Source of the DNA: Flavobacteriales bacterium
GTDB taxonomy: Bacteria; Bacteroidota; Bacteroidia; Flavobacteriales; BACL11
Direction: 5' to 3'
Length of the DNA stretch: 8,869 nt
Assembly: GCA_018664745.1 (NCBI GenBank)
Contig: JABJNS010000130.1
Coordinates: forward strand, 1 to 8,869
Within the stretch, counting starts at the first letter, position 1. Each line of letters opens with the position of its first letter. The notes below the pieces were generated by a model. The model had not been told where the DNA came from. It searched no databases and saw only the letters and a list, made by a program, of their open reading frames with translations. Shown one piece after another: positions 1-7,921 of this stretch. The translations under genes were made by a program, and so were the position numbers.

Positions 1-282
1 AATCTCAATCTCATCCTCAATTACCACATCATCTTCTACAATTTCAATTATTTCTGGCGGTGGCGGTGGCGGAGGTGGTGGCTTTACTTCCTGCTTAGTA
101 ATTGGAATAATTTCTTCTTCCAAATCATCAAGGCTTAAAGCCCCTAAATTATAGGCTATTTTCTCATACGTTTTGTACTCAAAAGCACCAAGTACCACTA
201 ACAAAGCGATAACTAAACCTATCTGTAAAAATAAGCCTCTTTTTCTTTCTAAATTTACTTCTGGATTCTTTTTTGGTTCCAT
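1..282 (-). CDS. tonB: Energy transducer TonB, N-terminal part (cut by window edge)
   Basis: TonB-family protein that couples the inner-membrane proton gradient, through ExbB/ExbD, to TonB-dependent outer-membrane receptors. Only the first 94 codons lie in the window; the frame is open to the left edge. Seen: a short basic cytoplasmic start (MEPKKNPEVNLERKR), one hydrophobic transmembrane segment at about residues 17-34, a linker with an acidic patch (DDLEEEIIPITKQ), nine consecutive prolines at residues 68-76, then a Glu/Asp/Ile/Val-rich stretch (EIIEIVEDD). A signal-anchor followed by a proline-rich periplasm-spanning linker is the classic TonB plan, and the LERKRGLFLQIG start is familiar from Bacteroidota TonB proteins. 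The C-terminal TonB domain that contacts receptors is outside the window. The ATG lies 12 nt after gcvH stops, with AT-rich sequence and no Shine-Dalgarno, so co-transcription with gcvH is likely. Which receptors it serves cannot be told. Confidence 0.88.
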   Translation of the reverse strand, partial: MEPKKNPEVNLERKRGLFLQIGLVIALLVVLGAFEYKTYEKIAYNLGALSLDDLEEEIIPITKQEVKPPPPPPPPPEIIEIVEDDVVIEDEIEI

Positions 283-294
283 AATATTTTAATT

Positions 295-672
295 TTACCC
301 TACTAATTCCTGATATGCTGAAGCATCAAGCAATTCATCTAACTCAGTAGCATCTGATATTTTAATTTTAATAATCCAACCTTCTCCATAAGGGTCAGCA
401 TTCATTAATTCTGGTTCATCTTCTAGCTTTTCATTAAACGCTAAAACCTCCCCATTTATTGGCATGAATAAATCAGAAACTGTTTTCACCGCCTCCACAG
501 ATCCGAAAACTTCTTCTTTTTCTAATTCTTCACCTTCAGTATCTACATCTACAAAAACGATATCTCCTAACTCCCCTTGCGCAAATGATGTAATCCCTAC
601 ATAGGCAATACCCCCTTCAATTCTCAACCATTCATGGTCCTTTGTATACTTCAATTCTTTTGGAAATTCCAT
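295..672 (-). CDS. gcvH: Glycine cleavage system H protein
   Basis: Lipoyl-carrying shuttle protein of the glycine cleavage complex. It takes the aminomethyl group released by the P protein (GcvP) to the T protein (GcvT) and is then reoxidised by the L protein (lipoamide dehydrogenase), all in the cytoplasm. At 125 residues it has the usual family length. Seen: the family start KYTKDHEWLR at about 9-18, the GELGDIVFVD strand at 33-42, the lipoylation site in GSVEAVKTVSDLF with the modified lysine at K63, and the C-terminal signature ELMNADPYGEGWI at about 88-100. The residues expected for a working H protein are present. No gcvP or gcvT lies nearby; in Bacteroidota the gcv genes are often scattered. 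The ATG start fits the family N-terminus and is preceded by an A-rich leader rather than a Shine-Dalgarno. It follows sprA by 46 nt and has its own promoter candidate; tonB follows after 12 nt. Confidence 0.97.
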   Translation of the reverse strand: MEFPKELKYTKDHEWLRIEGGIAYVGITSFAQGELGDIVFVDVDTEGEELEKEEVFGSVEAVKTVSDLFMPINGEVLAFNEKLEDEPELMNADPYGEGWIIKIKISDATELDELLDASAYQELVG

Positions 673-687
673 TCAATTATTTTTTTT

Positions 688-716
688 CAAAAATACATTT
701 TTTTGTTAGCTAACAA
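688..716 (-). promoter_or_regulatory. Bacteroidota-type promoter for gcvH (and probably tonB)
   Basis: On the minus strand a TTG (-33 element, 714-716) is followed after exactly 18 nt by TATTTTTG (688-695), a full match to the Bacteroidota primary-sigma consensus TAnnTTTG at a normal spacing. Transcription would start a few bases downstream, around 681-684, leaving a leader of only about 10 nt before the gcvH ATG. The -33 TTG lies inside the perfect palindrome at 701-718. Strong consensus match in the right place and orientation, but AT-rich DNA gives chance matches and there are no transcription data. Confidence 0.6.
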
Positions 717-718
717 AA
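701..718. repeat. Perfect 18-bp palindrome between sprA and gcvH
   Basis: TTTTGTTAGCTAACAAAA equals its own reverse complement over all 18 positions and directly abuts the sprA stop codon; symmetry ends at the next base on each side. As RNA it could fold into a 7-bp stem with an AGCT loop, but the stem has a single G-C pair and no T-run follows it on the minus strand, so it is a poor intrinsic terminator. Because it covers the -33 element of the gcvH promoter candidate, a dimeric repressor or activator site is an alternative. Function is unproven. Confidence 0.5.
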
Positions 719-3700
719 TTATCCGGCCAAGGTAAATCGTAAACTAAATCCTCCATTAGTAATTGCACCAGGAAAAGTTGTTGAAATAAACGGATTGGTA
801 ACTACTCTATCATAAAACACCTTAATATTTAACCTTTGATTTAGCACATAATCAGCCGAAAACTTAATACTAATAATCCTTTGCCCCATAGTTATTTGCT
901 CTTCATCTTCAATTACTTTTCTAATAACTGTTTTATTATTTCTTATATTTAGGTCTAATTTCAAATCTAAATCACTCGAAATTTTCTTTCCTCTTCCTCC
1001 TGAGAACATTTTAAATTCTACATCTTTTATTCTATAACCCGTACCTACTACATACTCATTACTATTAGTTTCAGTAAGCTGATTGTTTGCAAGTGACAGA
1101 GCTAAAACTCTACTTTTCTTTATCTCTACTTTTGTAATTAATGAATTTTTCCATGTCATATCTACCTTAAACAGAGGACTAAATTGCTCATTAATGGTAA
1201 CTTGTGATATCTCACGAGAAACATGATAACTCATATTATTCATATTCATTTCATCCGTGAATCCATCTTTATTATCATCCTTATAATCCAGATTAGTTGT
1301 ATAAGAGCCCACAGAATAAGTAGAACGATAAGCATGCCCAAAACTAAAAGTCTTAAATCTTTTCTTAATTGCAGGGATCTTAATTAATCCATCATAAGTA
1401 ATTCTCCAGTTTGGTAAAGGTATAGCTGGAAATGCAGTTAATTTAGAGTTATTAGGATCCTTTCCTCCATAAGCCGCCAAGAAAGCTGGGATCATTACTT
1501 CTTGTGAAGTTGCCCCATAACCTCCAATTAAAGTTGGTAGTGTATCCCCAGGATAAGTAATATACTCAGTAGGGTAACCAGTAACAGGATCAATCCCACC
1601 GTTAAAATTAGGATTATTGGCTGCCAATTGGCGGGCTATATCAGCTCTATATCCTCTAAACTGACTAAATGTAGAAGATTCATAATCATCATTATCTCTT
1701 TTAAATGCTGTACTCCAAGAAATAAATGAGACACTATGGCCTCCTGTTTCCATTGGGCTAAAATGATTAAATTTATCTTGAAAATCATCCCACCTGAAAT
1801 ATTCAGTTTCACTATGAGAAGTTGTTTTATTAGCTGTTAATTCAATTCTAAATTGTTTTATTGGCTCTACTGTACTTCTTAAAGTTAAATTAGTAGAATT
1901 ATTTGTTTTGTATAAAGTGTTTAAAGTAGAATCTTTAGTGATCCAACCTTGGTTTCCTGCATAATTTCTAATATCCCTTTGGCTTCCAAAAGCAAAAGGC
2001 AACCCTGGAGAAAGAGCCGACCAATCTTGTCCTAAAAAGTGAGGTTGATTCAAATAACCTGGAAGAAAAGTACCATTGTTTTCAGAATAATTAAGTGAAA
2101 TATTTTTCACACTTAACATAAAACGAGTTATGTGTTTTAATACTTCAAATTTATTTTTCTTTTCCTCTTCTGAATCTTCTTTTTTAACTGCATTTCTATT
2201 CCTGCTAACTCGCCCCCTATTCCTTCCTCCTTGATTAATCTTCTTAAAATAAGGCACTTTATTATACAGTGTATTCATATTTATTTGCCCATTGTATTGT
2301 TTGGTGTTAGAATTCTGTATAGTATGCCCTAACTGCTTTAAAGCAAGAGGTGCAGAAGTCCAATTATAGCTTGAGTTATATCTAGTATTTAAAGAAATAA
2401 AATTAAACAGTGGAATTTTATTTAAAGGCACTTGATAATTCAAACTAAAAGTTTGATGATATGATGTTGCTCTACCAAAATCCCAAACATTACTCCAAAT
2501 TGTATCCATCTTCCCTTTGTAATGAGGATCACTTTTATCTATTTTCCCAGATGGCTCATCAATATTTGCTTTTGAATTTACAGCAAAATCAAGTTTAAGT
2601 GTACGAGTTAAATCATATTTAAATTCATACATTCTATTCCATTCAAACATCTTACTATAAGTAGGTGCTATAGGGTAAGTGTTTCCATAAGAAGACGTTA
2701 AACTTCTAAGCTGAGTTTCATTGTAGTTTCTATTTACATCCGTTCTAAAAGAGAACGACTTTGGCATAGTATTAAAATTAATATCCTTTATCAATCGGAA
2801 ATAAGGCGATTTAGGGAATTTAACTTTAGCAAATGGTTTAATATTTTTTGGTTGGGTATTAAAATTATAAGTTAATGCACCCCTATAATTTACAGTGCGA
2901 TTTTCCTCAATATTTATATTGCGTATAGATGTTTCATTTTTAGAATAGGAGACAGAAAAATTCTCTACATCATACACCTTTGGTTTCTTAGCTGCTTTTC
3001 CTTTCTTATTAGTTTTTGTCTTTCTTACATTTGTAAAATTGATACTCTTACGCTTCACATAGTCCTGAACTATGTGTTTTAAAGAATCCTTCTCAGTTGC
3101 ATTATCTAATGCTTTTAATGAAGTAGTTAATAATATATCAGGATCAAGCGGATTGTATTGAGGGTTTTTAATTGATTCTGAATGCCCTATATACATTGGA
3201 ATTTTTACACCAAAATCTTCAGGGAAAAATTTACCTAAATCAAAGGATGATGAAAAATCATATTGATAAGCATTGTACTTTTGGCGTTCATTTACTTTTT
3301 TCTCAATACTTCCAAAGCCAACAGTACTCATATTTCCAGAAAGAGTTACATTTCCAAAATCAGCTAAACGAGCAGTTAATCTACTATTGGCTGCCCATCC
3401 GCCATATTCATCAAAATCAGTAAGCCTAAGTTCATTTACCCATATTTGCCCACACTTAGGCAAACCATCATCAGCTGAGTTTATACTTACTTTTTTAGGG
3501 TTCCTTACCCCAATCATTATCGTTTTTACTTGTGCTAAATTAGGGTTTCCAACAACTGTTACCTTCCCTCCACTTGTATGCTTAATATATGGCAGTCCTA
3601 CATCAGAACCATTAAAGTTCCTTTCTTGCTTAGCCAATTGGAAAATCTCAAAAGCTATATCTATTTCGTTTTCAGTTGGCCAAATAGCATTTGCTGAGCT

Positions 3701-6700
3701 TGTAAAATGATCGGTAGGCTGTAGAGATATTTCATACTCATAATAATTAGCTGTAAAATCTGTTCCCAAACGAATAAAACAAGATAAATCTCCTTTCTTC
3801 AAATCATCTTCCTCTCCCTCAGCATGCACAAACATTTTTATACGCTTATAAGCCCTCACATCAATATCAGCTGTTTTGTAGGCCGCACGAGAATCTCCAT
3901 CTTGTAAATCACAAACCTTTAACACTAAGGATTGCTCATTCTTTTGTCTAAGTGAAGTAGTTGTATTATCTACTTCTTGCTCAATTCCAGGAGGTAAAAC
4001 ATAGTTGATTGGCGAACGATTTCCATTTTCCTCAATATTTACAGCCGAGACATCAAAAGTTGTTTGTCCTTGATCATCCAAAGGAATATATTCCCCAGGC
4101 TCTGCTAATGAGAAGTTATACCTTCTCCATTCTCCTCTCACTAGTTCCAATGTAGCAAAACGACAAACAATTGGCTGATGAAAATCAGTAAATGCCATTC
4201 GCATAAAACGGATAGACTTAAAATCTCGAATACTTCCAATTACATTATCGGGCTGATAAACAGGCACTCTAAACTGATACCATTTTATATTTCTTGTGGA
4301 CCCATTTTCTGTTTTTACAGTAGTTTCTAGCACATCAGAAATATGACTATCCCCAACATCCATTCCAGGAAATAATCTTACTTTATACTGAAAGTAACTT
4401 TCTGTTTCACTTAAAGTATGATCCCTATTTAGATCCTCAGTATTCGGTTGTGAGGATGCTGCTGTTGGATAAGTTTCAGGAGAATTATCGGTAGTAACCG
4501 AGTTACCATCTGTATTATTAAAATTCTTGTACCTATCCAAAATTAATTCTGATCTACTATCAAAATCTGAACCTCTGAAATAATGAAAATCATCTGCTGA
4601 AGGATCTTTTACTGCATTTTTATATGCAGTAGAATTTGTACCATAAGCTGAAGCTAAAGGCTGGATATACACCGAATCAAAGAATAATTTTTCATCAGTA
4701 TTTCTTAGCCCATCCATACCAACATCCTGAAATTCACGAGAAGTAGGGTCATTATCAAAGGCTTCAACAATAGAAAAATTAGTTGGGACTCTACCCCAAA
4801 CAGTTGTATCTACATCCTCAACTGTTGCTGAAGTTGGCAATCCATTTTCAAAACTTTTATACCCATCACGCAACACATCCTCCGACACATTTCCTAAGTG
4901 TAAATACATATCACCCCCTGAATGATTCACCAAACCATCCTCATCATTAAAAGGATCCATCATCCAAAACTCTACAAATTCAATATTAGCAGCTTCAAAA
5001 TCATTCGTCTCTAGCTTACGCATTATCCCTCCCCAATTTTCGGAAGGAGATATTAAAGTTCCATCAGCATTTAATCCGTTAACCGTATAATTATTAGACC
5101 CCCTTTCAGCAGGATAATATGCCAAATCAAGCACTGCTAAATTTGTGATTTGACTTCCTAAATCTGGATCTTTATTTGGAAAAACTTCTGTTTCCAATAC
5201 CTCTCGTGCATAATGATAAGATTGCTGAGCTATTGAACTTCCGTTTGCTAAAGCAATGGTTTTATTTACATTTGGTGGAGTAATAGATGTACTTCTAAAA
5301 AAGAGAGGGTCAATAGTATACCAAGCTAATTTTGCTCTTTTATACCCCAACATTAAATCATTATTTAATGCGGAATTCATAAAAATATCTTCTTGTTTTT
5401 CAGGAATTGAAGCCATACGCCAAGCCCCCATATTTTTAATATCTATTGATGTCCTGCTCGACTCAAAATCATCAATATACGAAACCCCTTCCTCACCAAC
5501 AGCCTTGTGATGGCCAGGAATAAGGTGTGCAAATTCAGCAGTAGCAATTAAGCGAGATTTTGCTTTTGTCTCAATCAAAGGCAACCAATCAACAGCACGA
5601 GTCAACCAAGGTGCTTCTGTTTGGTAATTCCCATCTAGTCCCCAAATAGTATTTGATATAGGCTCATCACCAGTATTAATTTTTTGCGTGTATGGGCGCT
5701 CAGTTAAATTCAACATAGTAGCTCCAATTAGAAAATCCTTATTAATTTCATAATCAGCATGCAAACCAACTAATGTTTTATTCTGAATACCGAACATGGA
5801 GTTGTTTTCTAAGGAAATCTTGATTGGTACACCAGAATTTAAAATTCCTTCATTGATAATTGTAACACGCCCTAACATGTAATCAACTGTGTAATCCTGG
5901 TTTTCTGTTAATTTTTGCGACCCTGCAGTAACCGTAACCGATCCTTCCGGAACATTCATAGCATTCAAGCGAATTTCAGCTCCTGATGAAGATTGATAAG
6001 TTCCTTTCAGTCTAAACCTATTTAATTCAGGATATTGTTGCGCAACTGTAAGGGTAGAGTCATACAATGCTTGATACACATATTTTTTTGCAAGTGTTGG
6101 GTTGTTAATCTTATTGTACAAATGAGAACCAAACGGTTCGCGTACAGGAAAAATGACTCTTCCATTTGAAGCTTTAGCAGTTACCCCTTCTATAAAATCA
6201 AATACTCCATCTGACTGAGTATCCATCTGCTGATTTAACCTATCTAAATTTAATACTTTGATTAATGGAATTCCTTCTAGATTTCCTTCTCCTAAATAAT
6301 TTGTTAATGCCCCAGACTCTTCAGTATTTTCATACACGACATCCATGATAAAACCATCTTTACTCATTTGATAAGCCCCTAAAGCATAGACATTTTTCAT
6401 CATCAAACCCCAATTAGGAAGTAATGGTGTGAAATTTGTTCCTTTTAATAACTTTACAATTAATGCTTCTGGTGCATTTGGTCCAGTTGAACTTAATTCT
6501 CCAACCTGAAAAGTCTTACTCCCTCTAGTGTATTTAAAAGCAACTGCTAAAACCTCATCATTATTAAGTGCTTGATTCAAAGAAATATACCCTAACTGAT
6601 TATTAATAGTAAACTCTGATTCAGAAAGTTTTCTTGCTCTTTCAAGTTTTTCAAAATCTGTACCGTTAGATAGTGAGCTTGATTGTAAAACAGCATTTAC

Positions 6701-7906
6701 TTCATTAATATCTCGGATACCTGAATAGGTTGTTGTAAGTTTACTAAATAAATCATTTGCTTCATTGTTATCAGGAAGTGCATCAGGGCGAAAATTATAT
6801 ATTTGCACCTCTGGATCATTAATATTTCCTTCACCTGTTTCTTCATCATAATATGAAGATGTCTCTCCAATGTCTAAGAATGCAACAATATTTCTTGTGT
6901 TTTCAGTTGTACCAGTTTTATTAGTTACCCAAACCTCAACCTTTGTAATATTAATTGCTGAATTAACAAAAGGTAAGTTTGCTAAAGCTACATCATAATT
7001 ATTCTTAAAATAATGTGCTAAAAAGAAGTGCTTATTCGCTTCATACTGGTCTGCATACACATCAAATTCTGAGGTTTGTGCACCTCCACTTACTTCAATT
7101 TCAGAAGTTGTGCTTTTCTGCTGAGATAAAATACCTGTAATTGTTGTGCGACCAAACTGGAGTTGAGTTTTAAATCCAAATAAAGATTGACTACCTGTAA
7201 TTAGAGTCCCATTTAAAGGCAAACTAACATTACCAACTTCTAACTTTTTTATAATTTCATCCTCATAACCTGAATATTCTAACTTCATTTGATTCTCAAA
7301 ATCAAAAGTACTTTCAGTATTAAAACTTGTTGTAAGTTTTAATTTATCTCCAATTTTACCAATTACATTCATTTGTATTTTCTCTTGAAAATCAAAAGAA
7401 GTAGTCTTTCTTTGCTCCTCTGGTAAAGCAGGATTATCTAGTCTATTAATTTTTAACCCAAAAATAAGTTCTGCTGAACCTTGAGGTCGAATATCTACAG
7501 CATTACCTCCAAAAATCCTATCAAAAGCCTGCCCAGGAATAAATAGCTTTGGTAAACCTAAAGCTGAAGTCTGATTACCTAATCTCTCTTTTGACCTATC
7601 ACTCCAATAATTAGCTATAGATTTTTGCATCTTAAACTGCTGATATTCCTGAAAACCGAGCACCCTCCCTTTTTCTGCATCTAAACCACCAATTTTATTT
7701 TGAATAAGATATTGATTATTTGTTATATCATATTTTACTTGGTTATGAATATTAGGAGGATCATACATAAATACCCCCCTATTTTGATTACCAGAAAAAG
7801 GGTAAGCCAAGGCAGTATCAGCAGTAGATTGCGCTCTCAAATTTGTAATTGCAAAAATAATTGCAAAAACAAATACGAATAACTTATGGTTTTTAATGCT
7901 TTTCAA
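719..7906 (-). CDS. sprA: SprA/Sov, outer-membrane translocon of the type IX secretion system
   Basis: SprA (Sov in Porphyromonas) forms the giant outer-membrane beta-barrel through which type IX secretion cargo leaves the cell; in Flavobacterium it is also needed for gliding. The F. johnsoniae protein forms a 36-strand barrel of about 2,400 residues that partners PorV and a plug protein; this one, at 2395, is full length. Seen: a signal peptide with basic start, hydrophobic core at about 9-22 and likely cleavage after A25 (NLRA/QS); the conserved N-terminal SprA region at about 120-265 (IPGQAFDRIFGG, DIRPQGSAELIFG, GSQSLFGFKTQLQFG); the family hallmark GEEGVSYIDDFESSRT at 804-819; LNRDHTLSETE near 1159-1169; and a C-terminus of alternating beta-strand pattern ending FSLRFTLAG, typical of a final barrel strand. 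Two Lys/Arg-rich segments (1618-1643 and 1895-1919) probably lie in loops. The start is TTG: no ATG lies between it and the in-frame ruvA stop, and the next Met (residue 47) would lose the signal peptide. No frameshift is seen. Cargo and gliding ability cannot be inferred here. Confidence 0.97.
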   Translation of the reverse strand: MKSIKNHKLFVFVFAIIFAITNLRAQSTADTALAYPFSGNQNRGVFMYDPPNIHNQVKYDITNNQYLIQNKIGGLDAEKGRVLGFQEYQQFKMQKSIANYWSDRSKERLGNQTSALGLPKLFIPGQAFDRIFGGNAVDIRPQGSAELIFGLKINRLDNPALPEEQRKTTSFDFQEKIQMNVIGKIGDKLKLTTSFNTESTFDFENQMKLEYSGYEDEIIKKLEVGNVSLPLNGTLITGSQSLFGFKTQLQFGRTTITGILSQQKSTTSEIEVSGGAQTSEFDVYADQYEANKHFFLAHYFKNNYDVALANLPFVNSAINITKVEVWVTNKTGTTENTRNIVAFLDIGETSSYYDEETGEGNINDPEVQIYNFRPDALPDNNEANDLFSKLTTTYSGIRDINEVNAVLQSSSLSNGTDFEKLERARKLSESEFTINNQLGYISLNQALNNDEVLAVAFKYTRGSKTFQVGELSSTGPNAPEALIVKLLKGTNFTPLLPNWGLMMKNVYALGAYQMSKDGFIMDVVYENTEESGALTNYLGEGNLEGIPLIKVLNLDRLNQQMDTQSDGVFDFIEGVTAKASNGRVIFPVREPFGSHLYNKINNPTLAKKYVYQALYDSTLTVAQQYPELNRFRLKGTYQSSSGAEIRLNAMNVPEGSVTVTAGSQKLTENQDYTVDYMLGRVTIINEGILNSGVPIKISLENNSMFGIQNKTLVGLHADYEINKDFLIGATMLNLTERPYTQKINTGDEPISNTIWGLDGNYQTEAPWLTRAVDWLPLIETKAKSRLIATAEFAHLIPGHHKAVGEEGVSYIDDFESSRTSIDIKNMGAWRMASIPEKQEDIFMNSALNNDLMLGYKRAKLAWYTIDPLFFRSTSITPPNVNKTIALANGSSIAQQSYHYAREVLETEVFPNKDPDLGSQITNLAVLDLAYYPAERGSNNYTVNGLNADGTLISPSENWGGIMRKLETNDFEAANIEFVEFWMMDPFNDEDGLVNHSGGDMYLHLGNVSEDVLRDGYKSFENGLPTSATVEDVDTTVWGRVPTNFSIVEAFDNDPTSREFQDVGMDGLRNTDEKLFFDSVYIQPLASAYGTNSTAYKNAVKDPSADDFHYFRGSDFDSRSELILDRYKNFNNTDGNSVTTDNSPETYPTAASSQPNTEDLNRDHTLSETESYFQYKVRLFPGMDVGDSHISDVLETTVKTENGSTRNIKWYQFRVPVYQPDNVIGSIRDFKSIRFMRMAFTDFHQPIVCRFATLELVRGEWRRYNFSLAEPGEYIPLDDQGQTTFDVSAVNIEENGNRSPINYVLPPGIEQEVDNTTTSLRQKNEQSLVLKVCDLQDGDSRAAYKTADIDVRAYKRIKMFVHAEGEEDDLKKGDLSCFIRLGTDFTANYYEYEISLQPTDHFTSSANAIWPTENEIDIAFEIFQLAKQERNFNGSDVGLPYIKHTSGGKVTVVGNPNLAQVKTIMIGVRNPKKVSINSADDGLPKCGQIWVNELRLTDFDEYGGWAANSRLTARLADFGNVTLSGNMSTVGFGSIEKKVNERQKYNAYQYDFSSSFDLGKFFPEDFGVKIPMYIGHSESIKNPQYNPLDPDILLTTSLKALDNATEKDSLKHIVQDYVKRKSINFTNVRKTKTNKKGKAAKKPKVYDVENFSVSYSKNETSIRNINIEENRTVNYRGALTYNFNTQPKNIKPFAKVKFPKSPYFRLIKDINFNTMPKSFSFRTDVNRNYNETQLRSLTSSYGNTYPIAPTYSKMFEWNRMYEFKYDLTRTLKLDFAVNSKANIDEPSGKIDKSDPHYKGKMDTIWSNVWDFGRATSYHQTFSLNYQVPLNKIPLFNFISLNTRYNSSYNWTSAPLALKQLGHTIQNSNTKQYNGQINMNTLYNKVPYFKKINQGGRNRGRVSRNRNAVKKEDSEEEKKNKFEVLKHITRFMLSVKNISLNYSENNGTFLPGYLNQPHFLGQDWSALSPGLPFAFGSQRDIRNYAGNQGWITKDSTLNTLYKTNNSTNLTLRSTVEPIKQFRIELTANKTTSHSETEYFRWDDFQDKFNHFSPMETGGHSVSFISWSTAFKRDNDDYESSTFSQFRGYRADIARQLAANNPNFNGGIDPVTGYPTEYITYPGDTLPTLIGGYGATSQEVMIPAFLAAYGGKDPNNSKLTAFPAIPLPNWRITYDGLIKIPAIKKRFKTFSFGHAYRSTYSVGSYTTNLDYKDDNKDGFTDEMNMNNMSYHVSREISQVTINEQFSPLFKVDMTWKNSLITKVEIKKSRVLALSLANNQLTETNSNEYVVGTGYRIKDVEFKMFSGGRGKKISSDLDLKLDLNIRNNKTVIRKVIEDEEQITMGQRIISIKFSADYVLNQRLNIKVFYDRVVTNPFISTTFPGAITNGGFSLRFTLAG

Positions 7907-7921
7907 TTCCTGGTAAAGTAA
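7904..7921 (-). promoter_or_regulatory. sprA start region: TTG start codon with AGGAA directly in front
   Basis: The 15-nt ruvA-sprA spacer reads TTACTTTACCAGGAA on the minus strand and runs straight into TTG AAA AGC. AGGAA resembles a Shine-Dalgarno but touches the start codon, too close for normal use; Bacteroidota rarely rely on such sites. The upstream in-frame codons (Leu, Leu, Tyr, Gln, Glu) offer no ATG or GTG, so TTG is the best start that keeps the signal peptide. There is no room for a promoter, which suggests that sprA is transcribed from upstream with ruvA. Confidence 0.55.

Noticed and set aside
55..81. GGC/GGT-rich plus-strand tract as a simple tandem repeat or recombination site
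   Set aside because: It is the reverse complement of nine in-frame proline codons in tonB, using mixed CCA, CCT and CCG codons, and is explained by the protein.
701..718. The palindrome as a strong rho-independent terminator for sprA
   Set aside because: The stem would hold only one G-C pair and no U-run follows it on the minus strand, so a strong intrinsic terminator is not supported. It is kept only as a palindrome of unknown role.
3172..3710. Two overlapping plus-strand open frames of 83 and 145 codons
   Set aside because: They lie wholly antisense to sprA, whose protein is continuous and recognisable there. Their translations show no domain or coherent composition, and no start context supports them.
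5256..5510. Plus-strand open frame of 84 codons
   Set aside because: Antisense to the most conserved SprA segment (the SYIDDFE motif region); an incidental open frame.
7700..7882. Plus-strand 60-codon frame with a hydrophobic start, resembling a small membrane peptide
   Set aside because: It is antisense to the sprA signal peptide and N-terminus. The hydrophobic look comes from AT-rich codons, and no promoter or toxin-type structure accompanies it.
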